Part shown: in pieces, positions 1 to 12,500 of the stretch
Numbering within the stretch: the first letter of the stretch is position 1
How the letters are laid out: each line of letters begins with the position of its first letter
Assembly: GCF_036669915.1 (NCBI RefSeq)
Contig: NC_089314.1
Location: forward strand, 10,831,665-10,895,664
DNA length: 64,000 nucleotides
Origin: Pocillopora verrucosa
Lineage: Eukaryota > Cnidaria > Anthozoa > Scleractinia > Pocilloporidae
Reading direction: 5' to 3'
Translations under genes and position numbers: made by a program
Notes under the pieces: model-generated
What the model was told of the DNA's origin: nothing
The model's input: only the letters and a program-made list of their open reading frames with translations
The model's database searches: none

Positions 1-514
1 GTTTGTAGATTACAGTGTTAGTTGTGATCAACAGCATCCCAGATTGGATAAGAGTCAAAATTTTATGACTTCAATGATCAGTGCCTTACGAGGATTTTTT
101 CTGCCAAAAGTTCAAGAAATGCCATCAAATATCCACAAAGTTTTGTTATGTGGTAAAAGGCATGCTGAAGCTGTTGTGTGGTTGGTTCATGAACTGGTTA
201 CATCTTTTGCCATACTTTTTGCCACATAAGCTATCAGTAGCAATAAAGAATATCAGAAGGGGGAAAGTTCTGGTGAAACAACAAGTTAAAGGTTCACACC
301 CACATGGTATTGAACTTTTGTTCATTTTGGGAACTTCGTTGTCAATAGGTTGAAAACCCCAGCTTGATAATTGAGCTAAAATTTCTTGTGAGGAATGCCA
401 TTGGCCAATCTCAATGGTGAGATTTGTGAAACTCATGGTTAAACTGGCTTTAAATGCTTGCCAGCTAGGTAATAAGATTGATAAAATGACACATTTTGTT
501 GATTATTATTCCAG
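1..514. other. NCAPD3 intron sequence, no exon recognised
   Basis: This stretch precedes the first exon that can be placed, which starts after the acceptor CCAG at 511-514. No NCAPD3-like coding segment was found. A minus-strand open frame spans 146-436 and the plus strand shows scattered frames; the whole block looks like an old dispersed repeat, but no family could be named. Confidence 0.4.
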
Positions 515-3500
515 ATCAACAGGACCATATCACATTCTTGCTTGGGACCTGCTTGATATTGTTGCCAGCCCATCAGGACAAGAAGTCAGGCAAGTGATAT
601 GATGAAATGATATCAGTATGTGACCTGACCCTGTAAAGCATGCCTATATCTTGGGAAATATTTCCACATATTATCTATTGCTGCCTTTGTGCAATTTTTC
701 GCTGTTCTTCCAAAACCTGGAAAAGACCCAGTGGTGCAGAGCTGTCAGTAGTAGCAGTTAGCAGAAGTACTGGTATGTTAAGCCAGTATCTTTACCTATG
801 TTGCTTCAGTCTGACGAATTCCCTGAACAATTAAAACACATATATTTCTTCATTCTTTCCAAGCATTTAGATGTTGTTGTTCAAACAATTTTTGTTTCCT
901 GGATTAAAATTTGACAAACCAGTTTTATTTTGTTATTTTCCTTTGTCCCTAATTATGATAAAAACAATGTGAAAAATGTAAACAAAAATGAAACTGCTTT
1001 GAAAAGACATCTATTAATACTGGCCATTGACTGCTGTATATTATTCTTTCAGACGTTATCTTCACAGTGCATTTCAACACTGGTCAAAACAGACCAAACT
1101 TTCTGGAAACCTGGTCAAATCACTTATAACTCACATTGATACTGAGCATAGTAAGGTATGAAGTTCATAAGGACATGGCACACCAGAAATGTTTGTCAGG
1201 GTGGCATAGTTTTTTGTTCTCCTTGAAATTCTTCTTGTTGTACACATTTTCAGGCAGCATGGCTTTGCTTGGCAGCAATTGGTTCATCATCAAACAAACT
1301 TGACCATACCTTTGTTGTGAAAAGTTGGGATGAGTATTCGAAAGGAGTAAAAGGTACAAGTTAAACTGTCAGTTAACTTCATTTTGATTTTGAAATAGTG
1401 TGTAACAGTTAACTATGTAATAGAATCTTGCCATACAACAATGTGTATATGACTAACATTGCACTGAGTTTAGATAGCAACAAACAATTTCTTTAACCCT
1501 CTACACTTGAACATCAGTGTTCATACTCTCCATACTCCTCTCTATTCATTTCCTTTGGTACTGACAGGGAGAATTTGCTTAGCAATCAAAGCTTCTTAGG
1601 TTGCTGAATATTTCCTTTATTCCCATGATATTAATGAATGGTTCAGCAATATTTCTTTAAGGAGAAATTAGATGCTGTTCACTCAGGGTTGAAAGTGTTA
1701 TATGTACCCATTTGACCATGATTGCATCAATTCTGAATGTAAGTTTTATACTACATACTATAACTCTCAAAGGCTCAAACATTTATTAAGCAATCCCCAA
1801 CTCTCACTCCATCCTGTTGATCTGACCATCTGATTAACCATTTTTCCACAATCAAATCAAAAGAGACAATCTCAGTAGTAGACATCTTTATCATCTTTCT
1901 CTCTTTTCTGGTTTTTATTTGTCAGATTATGACATAGAGACATTATGCAGAATCCTGGCAGTGTTGGGAAGCTCTGCTTCCTTTCTTCCCTCCACAGTCA
2001 CTAGTGCCCTAACAGGTATCATTTATTTCTTGAAAATAACATAAACTGTATTTTTCTGTTGCCAAGCTGTGGCCATATTAGTGTCAGAGATACGAAGACA
2101 AGGAAGGTTATATATTCTAATTAAATATGCTGCATCATTGTCTCAATTCTTTACTTTCATATAAATTTGTGTTGCTTTTTTTATAGCTGATCTGCAGCGG
2201 AAGCTTATCACATTTGAGTGCCCACCTGAAGTCATTGATGCTATTGTAGCCACCCTATGCAAGGTGTGATGCATGTATATCTCCTGTTTTAGACCTATGT
2301 CAAATGCTCAAATTTCAGTTTGTTTTTGATTATTATCAAATGAGTGACAACTAGTTGCAACATTAAGACCCTGGAATAGCTGAGCACCTCTGTGATTGTG
2401 AAATTCCCCAGCCTCACCCATCAGAGTTATTAGTGTTAAAGAAGTGTTAAAAAAGACTCTTACTCTTAAACTGTGTCAAGAAATTTTAAAAGTGAAGGAG
2501 ATGTTAGCATTTTGTTACTAACCACAGTTATTAATGCTGCTGAGTGAATTTTTTTCTGGATGAATGCCTTTGAGTTGCAATTTCTATAATCTCCTTTGTG
2601 ATTTGTTTTCAAACAAACAGTTTTTCTTATAAGCATCACTGATGCATGTGAAGGTTGATGTTTCCTCTAAGCCCAACTAAAAACAATGGCATGCTTAAAG
2701 AAATCTTAATCCTTGTTTAATGTTTTGCAGCTCAATAAAGGACAACTGCCAGAGGAAAGGGTGAGCCATAGTCTTTTGTAAAGTTATGGAATGATATTTC
2801 AAAAAAAGTATCTTCTTTAAAAGGGTTTTGAAGTGTTAACTTTCATTAGTTCTTTTCACTGTTTACAAGTCTTTCATTTTGTAAAGTTTTCATGTGTGCA
2901 TATGTATGCTACTTAATCAAACTCTTCCCAATGGAGCTTTTTAGTGCAATACAAATGAATGAATAGAAAGAATTGATTTTTTTAAAATCCCAAATGGCAG
3001 GAGGTAGACCAGTTGGCTATATACAAAGCAAATAGCCAGGAAATCGGCCATTTTACAGTTGTGTACTTAGTTGCCAACCGTTTGATTTGTAGTGAGGTTG
3101 AAGGTGACCTTGTTGTGATAGAGACCAGTAACTAGTTAGAATGACAACAAAGTAATTCTTATTTGAAAAGCAGCAAGGGTTGTATCATAACAAGGTCACC
3201 CTTAGCCTCACTCCTGTTCAAAGGCTTGGTGACCAAGCATGCAGTTGTCATGGACTATACCAGATTACAAGCCAAGTACCATAGCCTCTCGGCCATACTG
3301 CTACCTCCTTTGATGCCTGGAGGTAACCATTCCCCTCCAACAGAAAAATAAAAAAGGGCTGCTAAATCCTAAAATTCCACATTTTTTTGCTTTCAGAACT
3401 TTCTTGTGTAAATGTAACTTTTGTTAGATGGCCTGATTTTTCATTAGGAAACTGAAACTCTAGTTTTTGATGCACCAGTTACAGCAGATTGCCTGAATTA

Positions 3501-6500
3501 TTTGTAAATTATTGTTTTCAAAGGGAAAGAGTGATCATTGGTGTTCTGATCTACTGAAAGCATCAGAGGAATTTCTTTCCAGTGTAACATTAAAACAGGA
3601 TTGTATTGATGAGGAGCGTCTTATGCGGCATTTGTTTACTGTTGGAGCTGTAGCCCAGGTTTGTAACGGAGATTATGATCATGATACTTCAGAGTGCTGA
3701 CGTTATCTTTGGTACTGGTAATCTTCTCCATGTTTCAGTTGAGATTTGCTCAAAATTCTTCTTGCTTATTGTTGTGTATTCATTAAGTGGAGACACTCTT
3801 TAATTGCTTTCTTGATTCTGTCTTTATTCATCGATCAACTTTCTAATAAGCTGGTACAGTCATGTTACTTGATTAAAGTACTTTTAGATCATTCAGTGAT
3901 CGCACAGTGATATTACTAATATTGATACAAGTACATTTAATATGTTCTCTTTAAATTTGTAAGGCCCCAAAATCATCCACTGCTATACCATGCCATTTAA
4001 AATGCAAATCTTGTTTGAGTTTCTCACGAGCTCCTTATGAAATTTTTGAAGCAATATGATATGTTATGCCAAACTGACCGATTCTAACATGTTGATCTAG
4101 AGGGCAGATTGCCTTCATTCTTTTGCTGTAGATAGAACTTTGTACAAAGATTATGCAAATTATTAGATCAATGTGACAATGGCTTCAACTAGGTTTTTTG
4201 TGAAAATTGCTCACAGCTAACACCTACCAAGACAACAGAGCGACTGTTTATGTTTGTGGAATCCATGCTGATTTCTCATGGCAATAATCAAGGTTGGTAT
4301 GAATAATCATCCTCTCTATTTGGCTTGGAAACAGGTTCAGATGTTACCTAATCAATGTGAATTGTAAATGTGAAAATTTTATTTGTGTTGGCTCTTTCCC
4401 TTTCAAGACCTAAACATCAATTATCTGCTTTGTTTGCCCTACATTTCATTAGTATTACCTCTGAAGATCTTTTTTTAATTATTTTCTTATTACTCTAATC
4501 AACTAGATTTTTTAATGGCAACCATTGTATGATTGAGGGACGTCGTAAGGTGACGTTTTGAAAAAATGAGCTTGTAGCCCTGGCTATATGGATCATGTAT
4601 ACTTAAAGCATATATGCATCAGTCATATAGTGGTTGATACTATTGGTTGACATGTAGATCAAATGTGGGTCAATATATGAGGCAATACTGGACTGACATA
4701 TCAACTGTGTATTAGTGGACATTTTGACCAACATCAGCCACATCTTGACTGACATGCACATCAGACAAGACTCTATCAGCACATGACCAATACTTTACAG
4801 ACACTCAGCTGACACTTAGCTGATACTTAATCCACATTAGGCTGACACTTTTGTCACTCAGTGGGCTATTGTTACTGAGCTCTATCTTCTTTACTAGCCC
4901 TTCAAAACTCTTCTTTTGTGTCCCCTCTGCATAATGGAAAGGGGGTAAGAAACGGCTACCATTCCAGAAAAACAACAGTTAAAAATACACACATACCACC
5001 AACAGTCCACCAATACAGTGCTGCATGCTCACCTGATATGCTACCAATTGTTGATCGCAGTGTAACAGTCAAGGTTTGGCCAAGTGTTGACCATCATGCC
5101 AACCCAGTATCAACCAATTGTAGCAAGGGAGCTAGGGTCTATCTAGTTGAATAACATTGCAACCAACAGCCAGCCAACTATCGGTCAACATCTCAACCGA
5201 GCATTGACCAATTCTTGGTCAACATGTAGACTGATAGTATCAGTTGATACTCTACTGACAGGTGCCTTAACTACACATGATCCAGCTGTATTACTGTTCA
5301 TCTTAGGACATAGACATCATCCTTCAAATTTAAACCTGATTCACATTGTGGAGAGTTGAGATTGGAAAATGTCAGGAATGGTCACTGAAATTCACTGGCA
5401 AAAGATGTCCTTTTTTTTTTTTCTAACTAAGATAGCTACTTACTAGCCTCCCTCCCCTCCCCTGTTAGAAAACACACCTGGCCATAAGACAGGGTTTAAA
5501 ATTATGAAGAGGCTCTAATGATGTAATGAAAAATTTTCTATACCCCCCCACTTTCTCTCAAATTTAATGTTGATAACTTTTGTTTCCTCAGATCCTCTGC
5601 AGAAACTAAATCTATCACCTCCTGTAAAGGCTCATGTATTTGTGACTCTGGGTAAGTTCCATCTTAAGCCATCTATTAAATGTGTATCACAATTTAGAAA
5701 GATCATGGACCAGTTTTTACTACTGCTACTGGGTATAAGTAGGGTTGTTGCAAAAGTCCTTTGTACTCTAGCTGTTCAAGATTGCAGCTTTTGGTGAGCT
5801 GGGGCTTTCTGCATGGGGTGTAAGGACATACTTTATTTTTATGTCTCCATTAAAACCAGTGAATCATAGCAAAGCTGTTTTTGTCTTTTTCAGGAAAATT
5901 GTGTCTTCAGAATGAAGATTTGGCCAAACAGTGCATTGCTACTCTTGCAAGGGAGTTAGAAACTTCTGATGACCCAGCCATTAGGAATAATGTTACAGTG
6001 GTGATGTGTGACTTGTGTGTGAGGTACATTAACATTGTTGTAATATTATTGGTGTGATAGAATATCTTTTGACACTTACATTTATTATTAAGGAACCCTT
6101 TCCTTCCCTGCTTCCAACAAATTATTAGAAGCCGTTTTCACTTGTAATCTACTGTCAGTAAATTAATGCAGGGTTCTCCTCTCAGAGGCCAGAGCAGAAC
6201 CATTTTCATCATCCAAATTTTGAAAGTTGTACTTCTTTTTCAGATTTACCAGCCTTGTTGATCGGTATGTTCCAAATATAGCTGTATGTCTGAAAGACAG
6301 CTCATCACTTGTGAGGAGACAGACACTGACTGTGTTAACCCACTTACTTCAGGTAAAACGCATTTTCTACTAGTGTTTTGTTTTATTGTGAATGATTAAT
6401 GGAGACTTCTACCAAAATAAAATTTTACATTATAATATTTCATGCAACATGTGTACATACCATAGTTTCAATGTCTTTTTCCATCTTATAATGAAAGAGG

Positions 6501-9500
6501 CTGTTGCACTTAAATGCAATATTTGATATACAGCAGTTAACATGCTTTTGCTGTCAAACAGTGTTTGATGATAAAAGAATGATAATTATCATATTCTCTT
6601 GTATATCCAAAACTATGCATGGATTTTCATTATAGGAAGACTTTGTCAAATGGAAAGGTGCCTTGTTTTACCGCTTCATCACAACAATTGTTGATGAAGA
6701 CCAGGAGATAAGGAAATTTGGTTTGTTTACTTTTATTGATTTTCTGTGAATTAAGATTTAGTCATATCTGAGCTGTGCAATGGTAAGGCACCATGGATGC
6801 CACATGTCAGGGAATGGTCGGGAATGGTAAGGGGAGAAAGACATTCCCTCAAGGTCAGGGAAAATAATAATTTATTTGCCTTTGAAAGAAGTCATAAAAT
6901 GTCAAGTAAATTGGACCTCATTCCAATCATCTTTTCTTGGCATCGATCTTCATGATGAAAGTTGTTATCAATAATATTTCAGTCTTGCAATCTCAAGTTG
7001 GTTTGAGAGTGAAGTTGTACTTTTTCTTTTTCCTTCTTTTCATTGTTTTCTAATATTTATTTAATGTTGAAGATGTGGGAAGTGTTTAGTGCATTTCACA
7101 CACTTGGTTTTTTTTTTCGGATTGGTAGAATATTACATGTTAATTAAATCAAATTGTACAACAAGCTGTTTTGGGGTGTGTTAGAAAATCAATCCTTCTC
7201 CACATTACATCAAGGGACTATCCCTCCATCAATTCATTTACACTGTATGTGACCTGCTGATAGCACATTGAATAAATGGATGGAAAGAATGGCCTATTAA
7301 AGAGGCTCTTGATTGTTAAACAAGTTCTCCTTGTTAGCCCCTTAGGAAGAATACAGAGAACAGTATGGAGAATATGCATACTGATAGTAGGGTGTAAAGG
7401 AGAAGCACCAGTGATTATTTGCTGATTACTGCCCCTCTTTTCTTTGCAGCTGAATTTTGCCTTGTGCACCTACTTTTGAGCAGACATCCAGGCATGCTTT
7501 TCCAGCATTTTGTGGAGTGTGTGTTCCACTTTAACTCCTTTGAAAAACACCAAGGTACATCATAGATAGAATGCATTAAGAATGTTAAACAACGTAGGCT
7601 TGTTTGCTGGCAGCTGGTCAGAAAAGCAAGAGTGCGCTCCCTGCCCCCTCCCTCCCCTCCTTCTCCCTGAAGTCTGTCAGAATCAAAGACCAGACTTGAG
7701 AAAATAGCTGAAATCCAGCTTAGAACAACCTTGCATCATACTTTTTTACTCTGACTAGTTTCTCTAATTTTTGGGAGTGCAACCTCCAAATGAATTTAAA
7801 ACAACATTATCTTTGCTTTACTGATTTTCGCATTTTTTTGCAAAGTAATGCTTGTTAAAGAGTTCAGCTTTCTTAACAGTTTTTGTTTTTCAGCATCACT
7901 TGTTAGGAAAACCTCATATTACACAGTGGCTTCTGTGAATAAGCCATCATTTAAAGAAAGATCTTGATTTTTTTAATGGGTTTCTCAAGAGGATGGGGAG
8001 GCATTTTGCAAATTATTTGAACCAACAGTAATCAGTTTCTTTGGAATCTTTTAAACACCTTCAGTATATAACAAGTTCCCACAGACAGACATGGAGAAGA
8101 AACTGTTTTCTCTTAAAGGATATCAAAATTCAGGGTGGGTTAAACAATTTTTGTGATTTTTTTATCCTTACACTAATTTTCAAGACCCATTGACATGCAC
8201 AGTCTTGAAATTTGGATAGTATTTAAAATGGATTTTTCTGATACATTAATTATTACTTAATTCCTAGATCAGATCTTAAATCTTGAATAAAGGTAGCCAA
8301 AGTTAAAATAGTTAAATTACTCTGCATAATCAATTAAATTACCTTGTAAAATTATTGAATGAATCAGAAAATTTGTTAATTTTTAAACAGTCTCTCAACA
8401 ACTAAATTAGATATTCTGCTCACTGAGGCCAAGTGACCTGAGTTATGAAATTGAATCAGGACTTCAGAATCTGAAAAGTAAGAAGTTCAACATGAATTTG
8501 GAAAAAGTCTTGAAAGTATTTGAATTTGCACACAAAATCTGATAGAGCAGGACTGTGAGGATAAAACTTAAAATAATGGTATTTTCAAGGGTGTTTATTG
8601 GCCAATGAAGATTGTAGAATTTTTTGGCCACCATGCAATAAGAATTCTCCAGCTTAATATTGATGGCGTGGACTCCTTTTTATTCCAATGTGGAGTATAA
8701 TCCTCTGTTACTACTGCTACATTTCTTGATAAAGACTCCCATCTTTTCAGGAAACGCTATACAATTTATCAATTTATGCTGTCCCACATGAGCGATGAAG
8801 GCCGATTCAACCTCACTGGAAAGCTTTGTCAAGAGGTGTGACATATTCCTGTCATGAGATAGTCAGCTTTTACTTTCAATTTTTCTTTCCATGAATCTCT
8901 CCTCTCATATTTTATCAGCCCAGACATGGTTTTGTGTGCTTTTTTTCCTCTGATAGGTACTGGGTGGTTTTACTGATGGTGATATTACCTTGGATCCAGA
9001 TTCAGCTTCTGTCCTCAAAGATGCTCTTTTAATTTTGAGCAGCAAGGTAACAGTTACTTCTCACTAGCTTAACATCCTTCCCCAGCTGTGTCTTGCTATT
9101 TGTAGTCTCTAAGACTTTGTTGAAGCTTATATATGTAGAAATTTTGTTGAGGTAAGGGGTTGCAGTTTACTCAAAAGTCACCTTGTAATACTGTGTCTTG
9201 ATTGCAGAACATTAAACTGTCCTCAATGAAAGCTAAAGCGGCTGAAGATCTTGCTGATGAGGGGGATGTGGCAGGAGCTGCTATAGTTGAAGCCAGGAAC
9301 AAATTTCTCACCCAGGTGACTGTCTATGCACCTATTACTTTTGATAATTTATTCTGAGAGGTTTCCTTGGTAAATATAACACATAATTGTAATTCTCACA
9401 TTGATTTTGCTTTGTTTCCCTTCAGGTTCTAAAGAAGAACATGATTGAGAATATTATACCCATCATCATTGAGCTTAAACACATGGTGAGTTCCTCCTGA

Positions 9501-12500
9501 AGATCTCTACTTCTTTAACCCTTTAACTAGTGATTTCATAGCATTATGAGTTTAAATTTCTTGTGCAAGCCCAATCAATTTCATAATCATGCTGTGCTAC
9601 ATTTTTTGTTTTTCTAAGTGGTTAATTGGCATTAAGTAAGAGGAAGTAGCTGGGTTCTCACCTTTAAACTTTAAGGGAAGAAAAACAGTTTTTAATGTTA
9701 TTTTCTCTCTTAATCCAGTTCTTTTGATGCAACTTGACTGGAAAATCATATAGTGATGGCTGGCAGTTTAAACAAGAGATAATTCCTAAGAAAATCAGAA
9801 TAATGTGAATTTTTTATCTTTTGCTCTGACAAAGGGCTGAAGCTCAAATGTCAGCCTTGAAACAGTGGCCAATTTAAATTGTCAATTTAGCTAAGAAAAC
9901 CAAATAATCTTGTTAATCTGCAATGTGTTGACATTTGAACTCAAAGTGCCAACACTGATTATAAGAGATAAACATGAAATAAATTGACTTGAAAGATTAT
10001 TCTTAGTTTTATTTCAGTGTCTCCTCTTTAGGTGACCATTTGATACAGCTTAAATTAAAAAGTGATTATGAGAAAAAGGACTTTGATACCACCTTTTACC
10101 AGGTAATACAGGGTGACTGCCTAATTTGGGTTTGACTGTTCTTATCATGTAATGTTTTGTTGTTTTATGAAAGCTTGAAAAGCAGCATTCCCCTTTGCTC
10201 AAGGACCTGATGTCCTGTTTAAAAGAAGTGATGAAGGATTACAGATCTGAGGTACAGGAAGTGCTGTCAGCTGACAAACAGCTCGCCAATGAAATTGAGT
10301 TTGATCTCAAAAGATTTGAGGAACAGCAGAAAGAACGCGAGGAACAAAGACGAAAGCAAATCACTCCAAACAATTCTCCTCAGGTATGAATGTTTACACA
10401 CTCAGGAAATGATAGGGCTTTTTTGGTTGAAGTTCTAGTCTCCACAGTCTTGAGATACAAAATGAATGAAGGGTTTTGTTGAATGTGGAATTACTTAGAC
10501 CAAACAAGTTGAAATTCATCTGTTTTCATTTTTTAAATTTCTGTACTAACAATTCCACTGTTCAAGTTTTTTGTTTCAGTCATTTTATATTCTGTTCTTC
10601 TCATCTTTTCAAGTGCAGGGTTTTTTTTTTGTTAGTTGCTACTTAATAACTATTCACAGAAGTAGAGGTGGCTAGTGTTGGATATTTACTGAGCTGCAAA
10701 ACAGCAAGATAAATATCCATCAGTAGCCCCCTAATACTTAGGTTAGTAGTTGTTTTAGTACATACTAGGACTGTGAGATGATATAGTACAAGAAGATGAT
10801 TTAAACTCATTTATTCCTGCAATAATTACATTCAGATTGCAAATCTGATGCTCATTTCTCAGAGGTGAATAGCAAAGGATATTCGGAGCTTGAGAAGCCA
10901 ATATGAGTGGGCCCACAACACTTACACTTACCGCCTGGTTAGCTCAACCGCCGCCTGGTTAGCTCAGTTGATAGGGTGCCAGTCTGCTGTGTGGGAGGTC
11001 AAGGGTTCGAGCCCCAGACCGGACCAACACTCAGGGTCTTGAAATAACTGAGGAGAATGTGCTGCCTTTGTAATTACATCTGCAAATGGTTAGACATTCT
11101 AGTCTTCTCGGATAAGGATGAAAAACCGTAGGCCCTGTCTCCTGCATCTTCAGTGTTACATGGTAAGCAGGGGATGTTAAAGAACCCACATGCTTGTCGA
11201 AAAGAGTAGAGGACGTAGTTCCTGGTGTGGTGGTCTATCTCTCCATGTAAGGGTCGGACAGGTGGGTGGGTGAGATAGTCGCCCTATATAAGCTGATGTC
11301 CGATCTCACCCAATAGGGAAAGAAAATTGTGAAATTGGTCCTGAAAAGCCCCAAGGGGAGTGTCCAATTACAAATTACAAATTACTTTATCCACTGTTTT
11401 AGTACATACCATTCTCCATCTCAGTGAGTAGTTGTTAATTATTTATTTTTGCCATGATGAATATAAGGTCAGCACAAGACAGCCTGGTTCAGATGGAAAC
11501 ACTCCTCAAGCAGCAGACTTCGTTGCTCCTCAGCTGCGAAGTGCAACACCCTCACCTAAAAATGGTAAAAGCTTGTATAAAAATCAGAAACTACTTTCTG
11601 CCAAAAATATGGTGTAGTTGTTCTAAACATCACAGACTACATTTGGATACTGTTGTCAGCTGTCAGTTTTAATTATGATAATCATTGTTTTTATACAAGA
11701 ATTATCAAGATGGAGGTTTGTCATATCTCTGGAGGCTGAAGTGAATGATACAGTCTTAACATAGGCTCAATAATTCTTCTTAATTACTGCGCATAAAGGG
11801 ATTGCAGTAATCATTTACTGGTACTATTGCCGTACTGCAAGCGTGAATTAGCTAAGTGCTGGTTGCAAAACAGAACTGAGATAGCAAACCAATATGGAAT
11901 GAACCATTAATTAATCATGTGATTGTGGATTTTACTACAGGATCCAACAGGCCTAACATCACACCTCTTACTGGTGCTATAAACCAGCTGCAGATCAATC
12001 GACGACACACCCTGGCTTCTAACCCCAGTCTGATAAACAATGCTCTCAAATCCAACCTTACTGTTCAGATCAGTCCGCTGCAAGCAAAGCGCCGATATAC
12101 CCTCTCCACTGCAGCTATTTTAAATTCTGCTCGCAAAGCTGTGGATCAAGCTCATAAGGTTGCAGAACAACAAAAAAGGAGGAGTATCAGCTCAATGGGT
12201 AGTCCTCATGAGAATAGTGCTGTTACAGATGCACCAGAGCAGCGCACACCTCTTAAGCCCACTAATTCCAGGGCCTTTTACAGGGAGAATGAAGAGCGTG
12301 CAGCCAGCACTCCAGAAGGTGAGTGGTTGGTATTTTGGCAAAGATTTTGAACTAGGCACTTGACAAATGAATTCCTGTATTTGTTCACCTATAAGCCAAG
12401 CATAGCTTTAAGCCAAGACACCAAACTTGAGAGACCGGACGATGAGTGTAAGCTTGTTAAATATTCTGAAAAATTTTTGCATATATAAGCCAAGACCCAA

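Noticed and set aside
10951-11025. A functional tRNA gene
   Set aside because: The A and B boxes are present, but the sequence runs straight into a SINE body and tail, and no complete cloverleaf with paired acceptor stem was evident.
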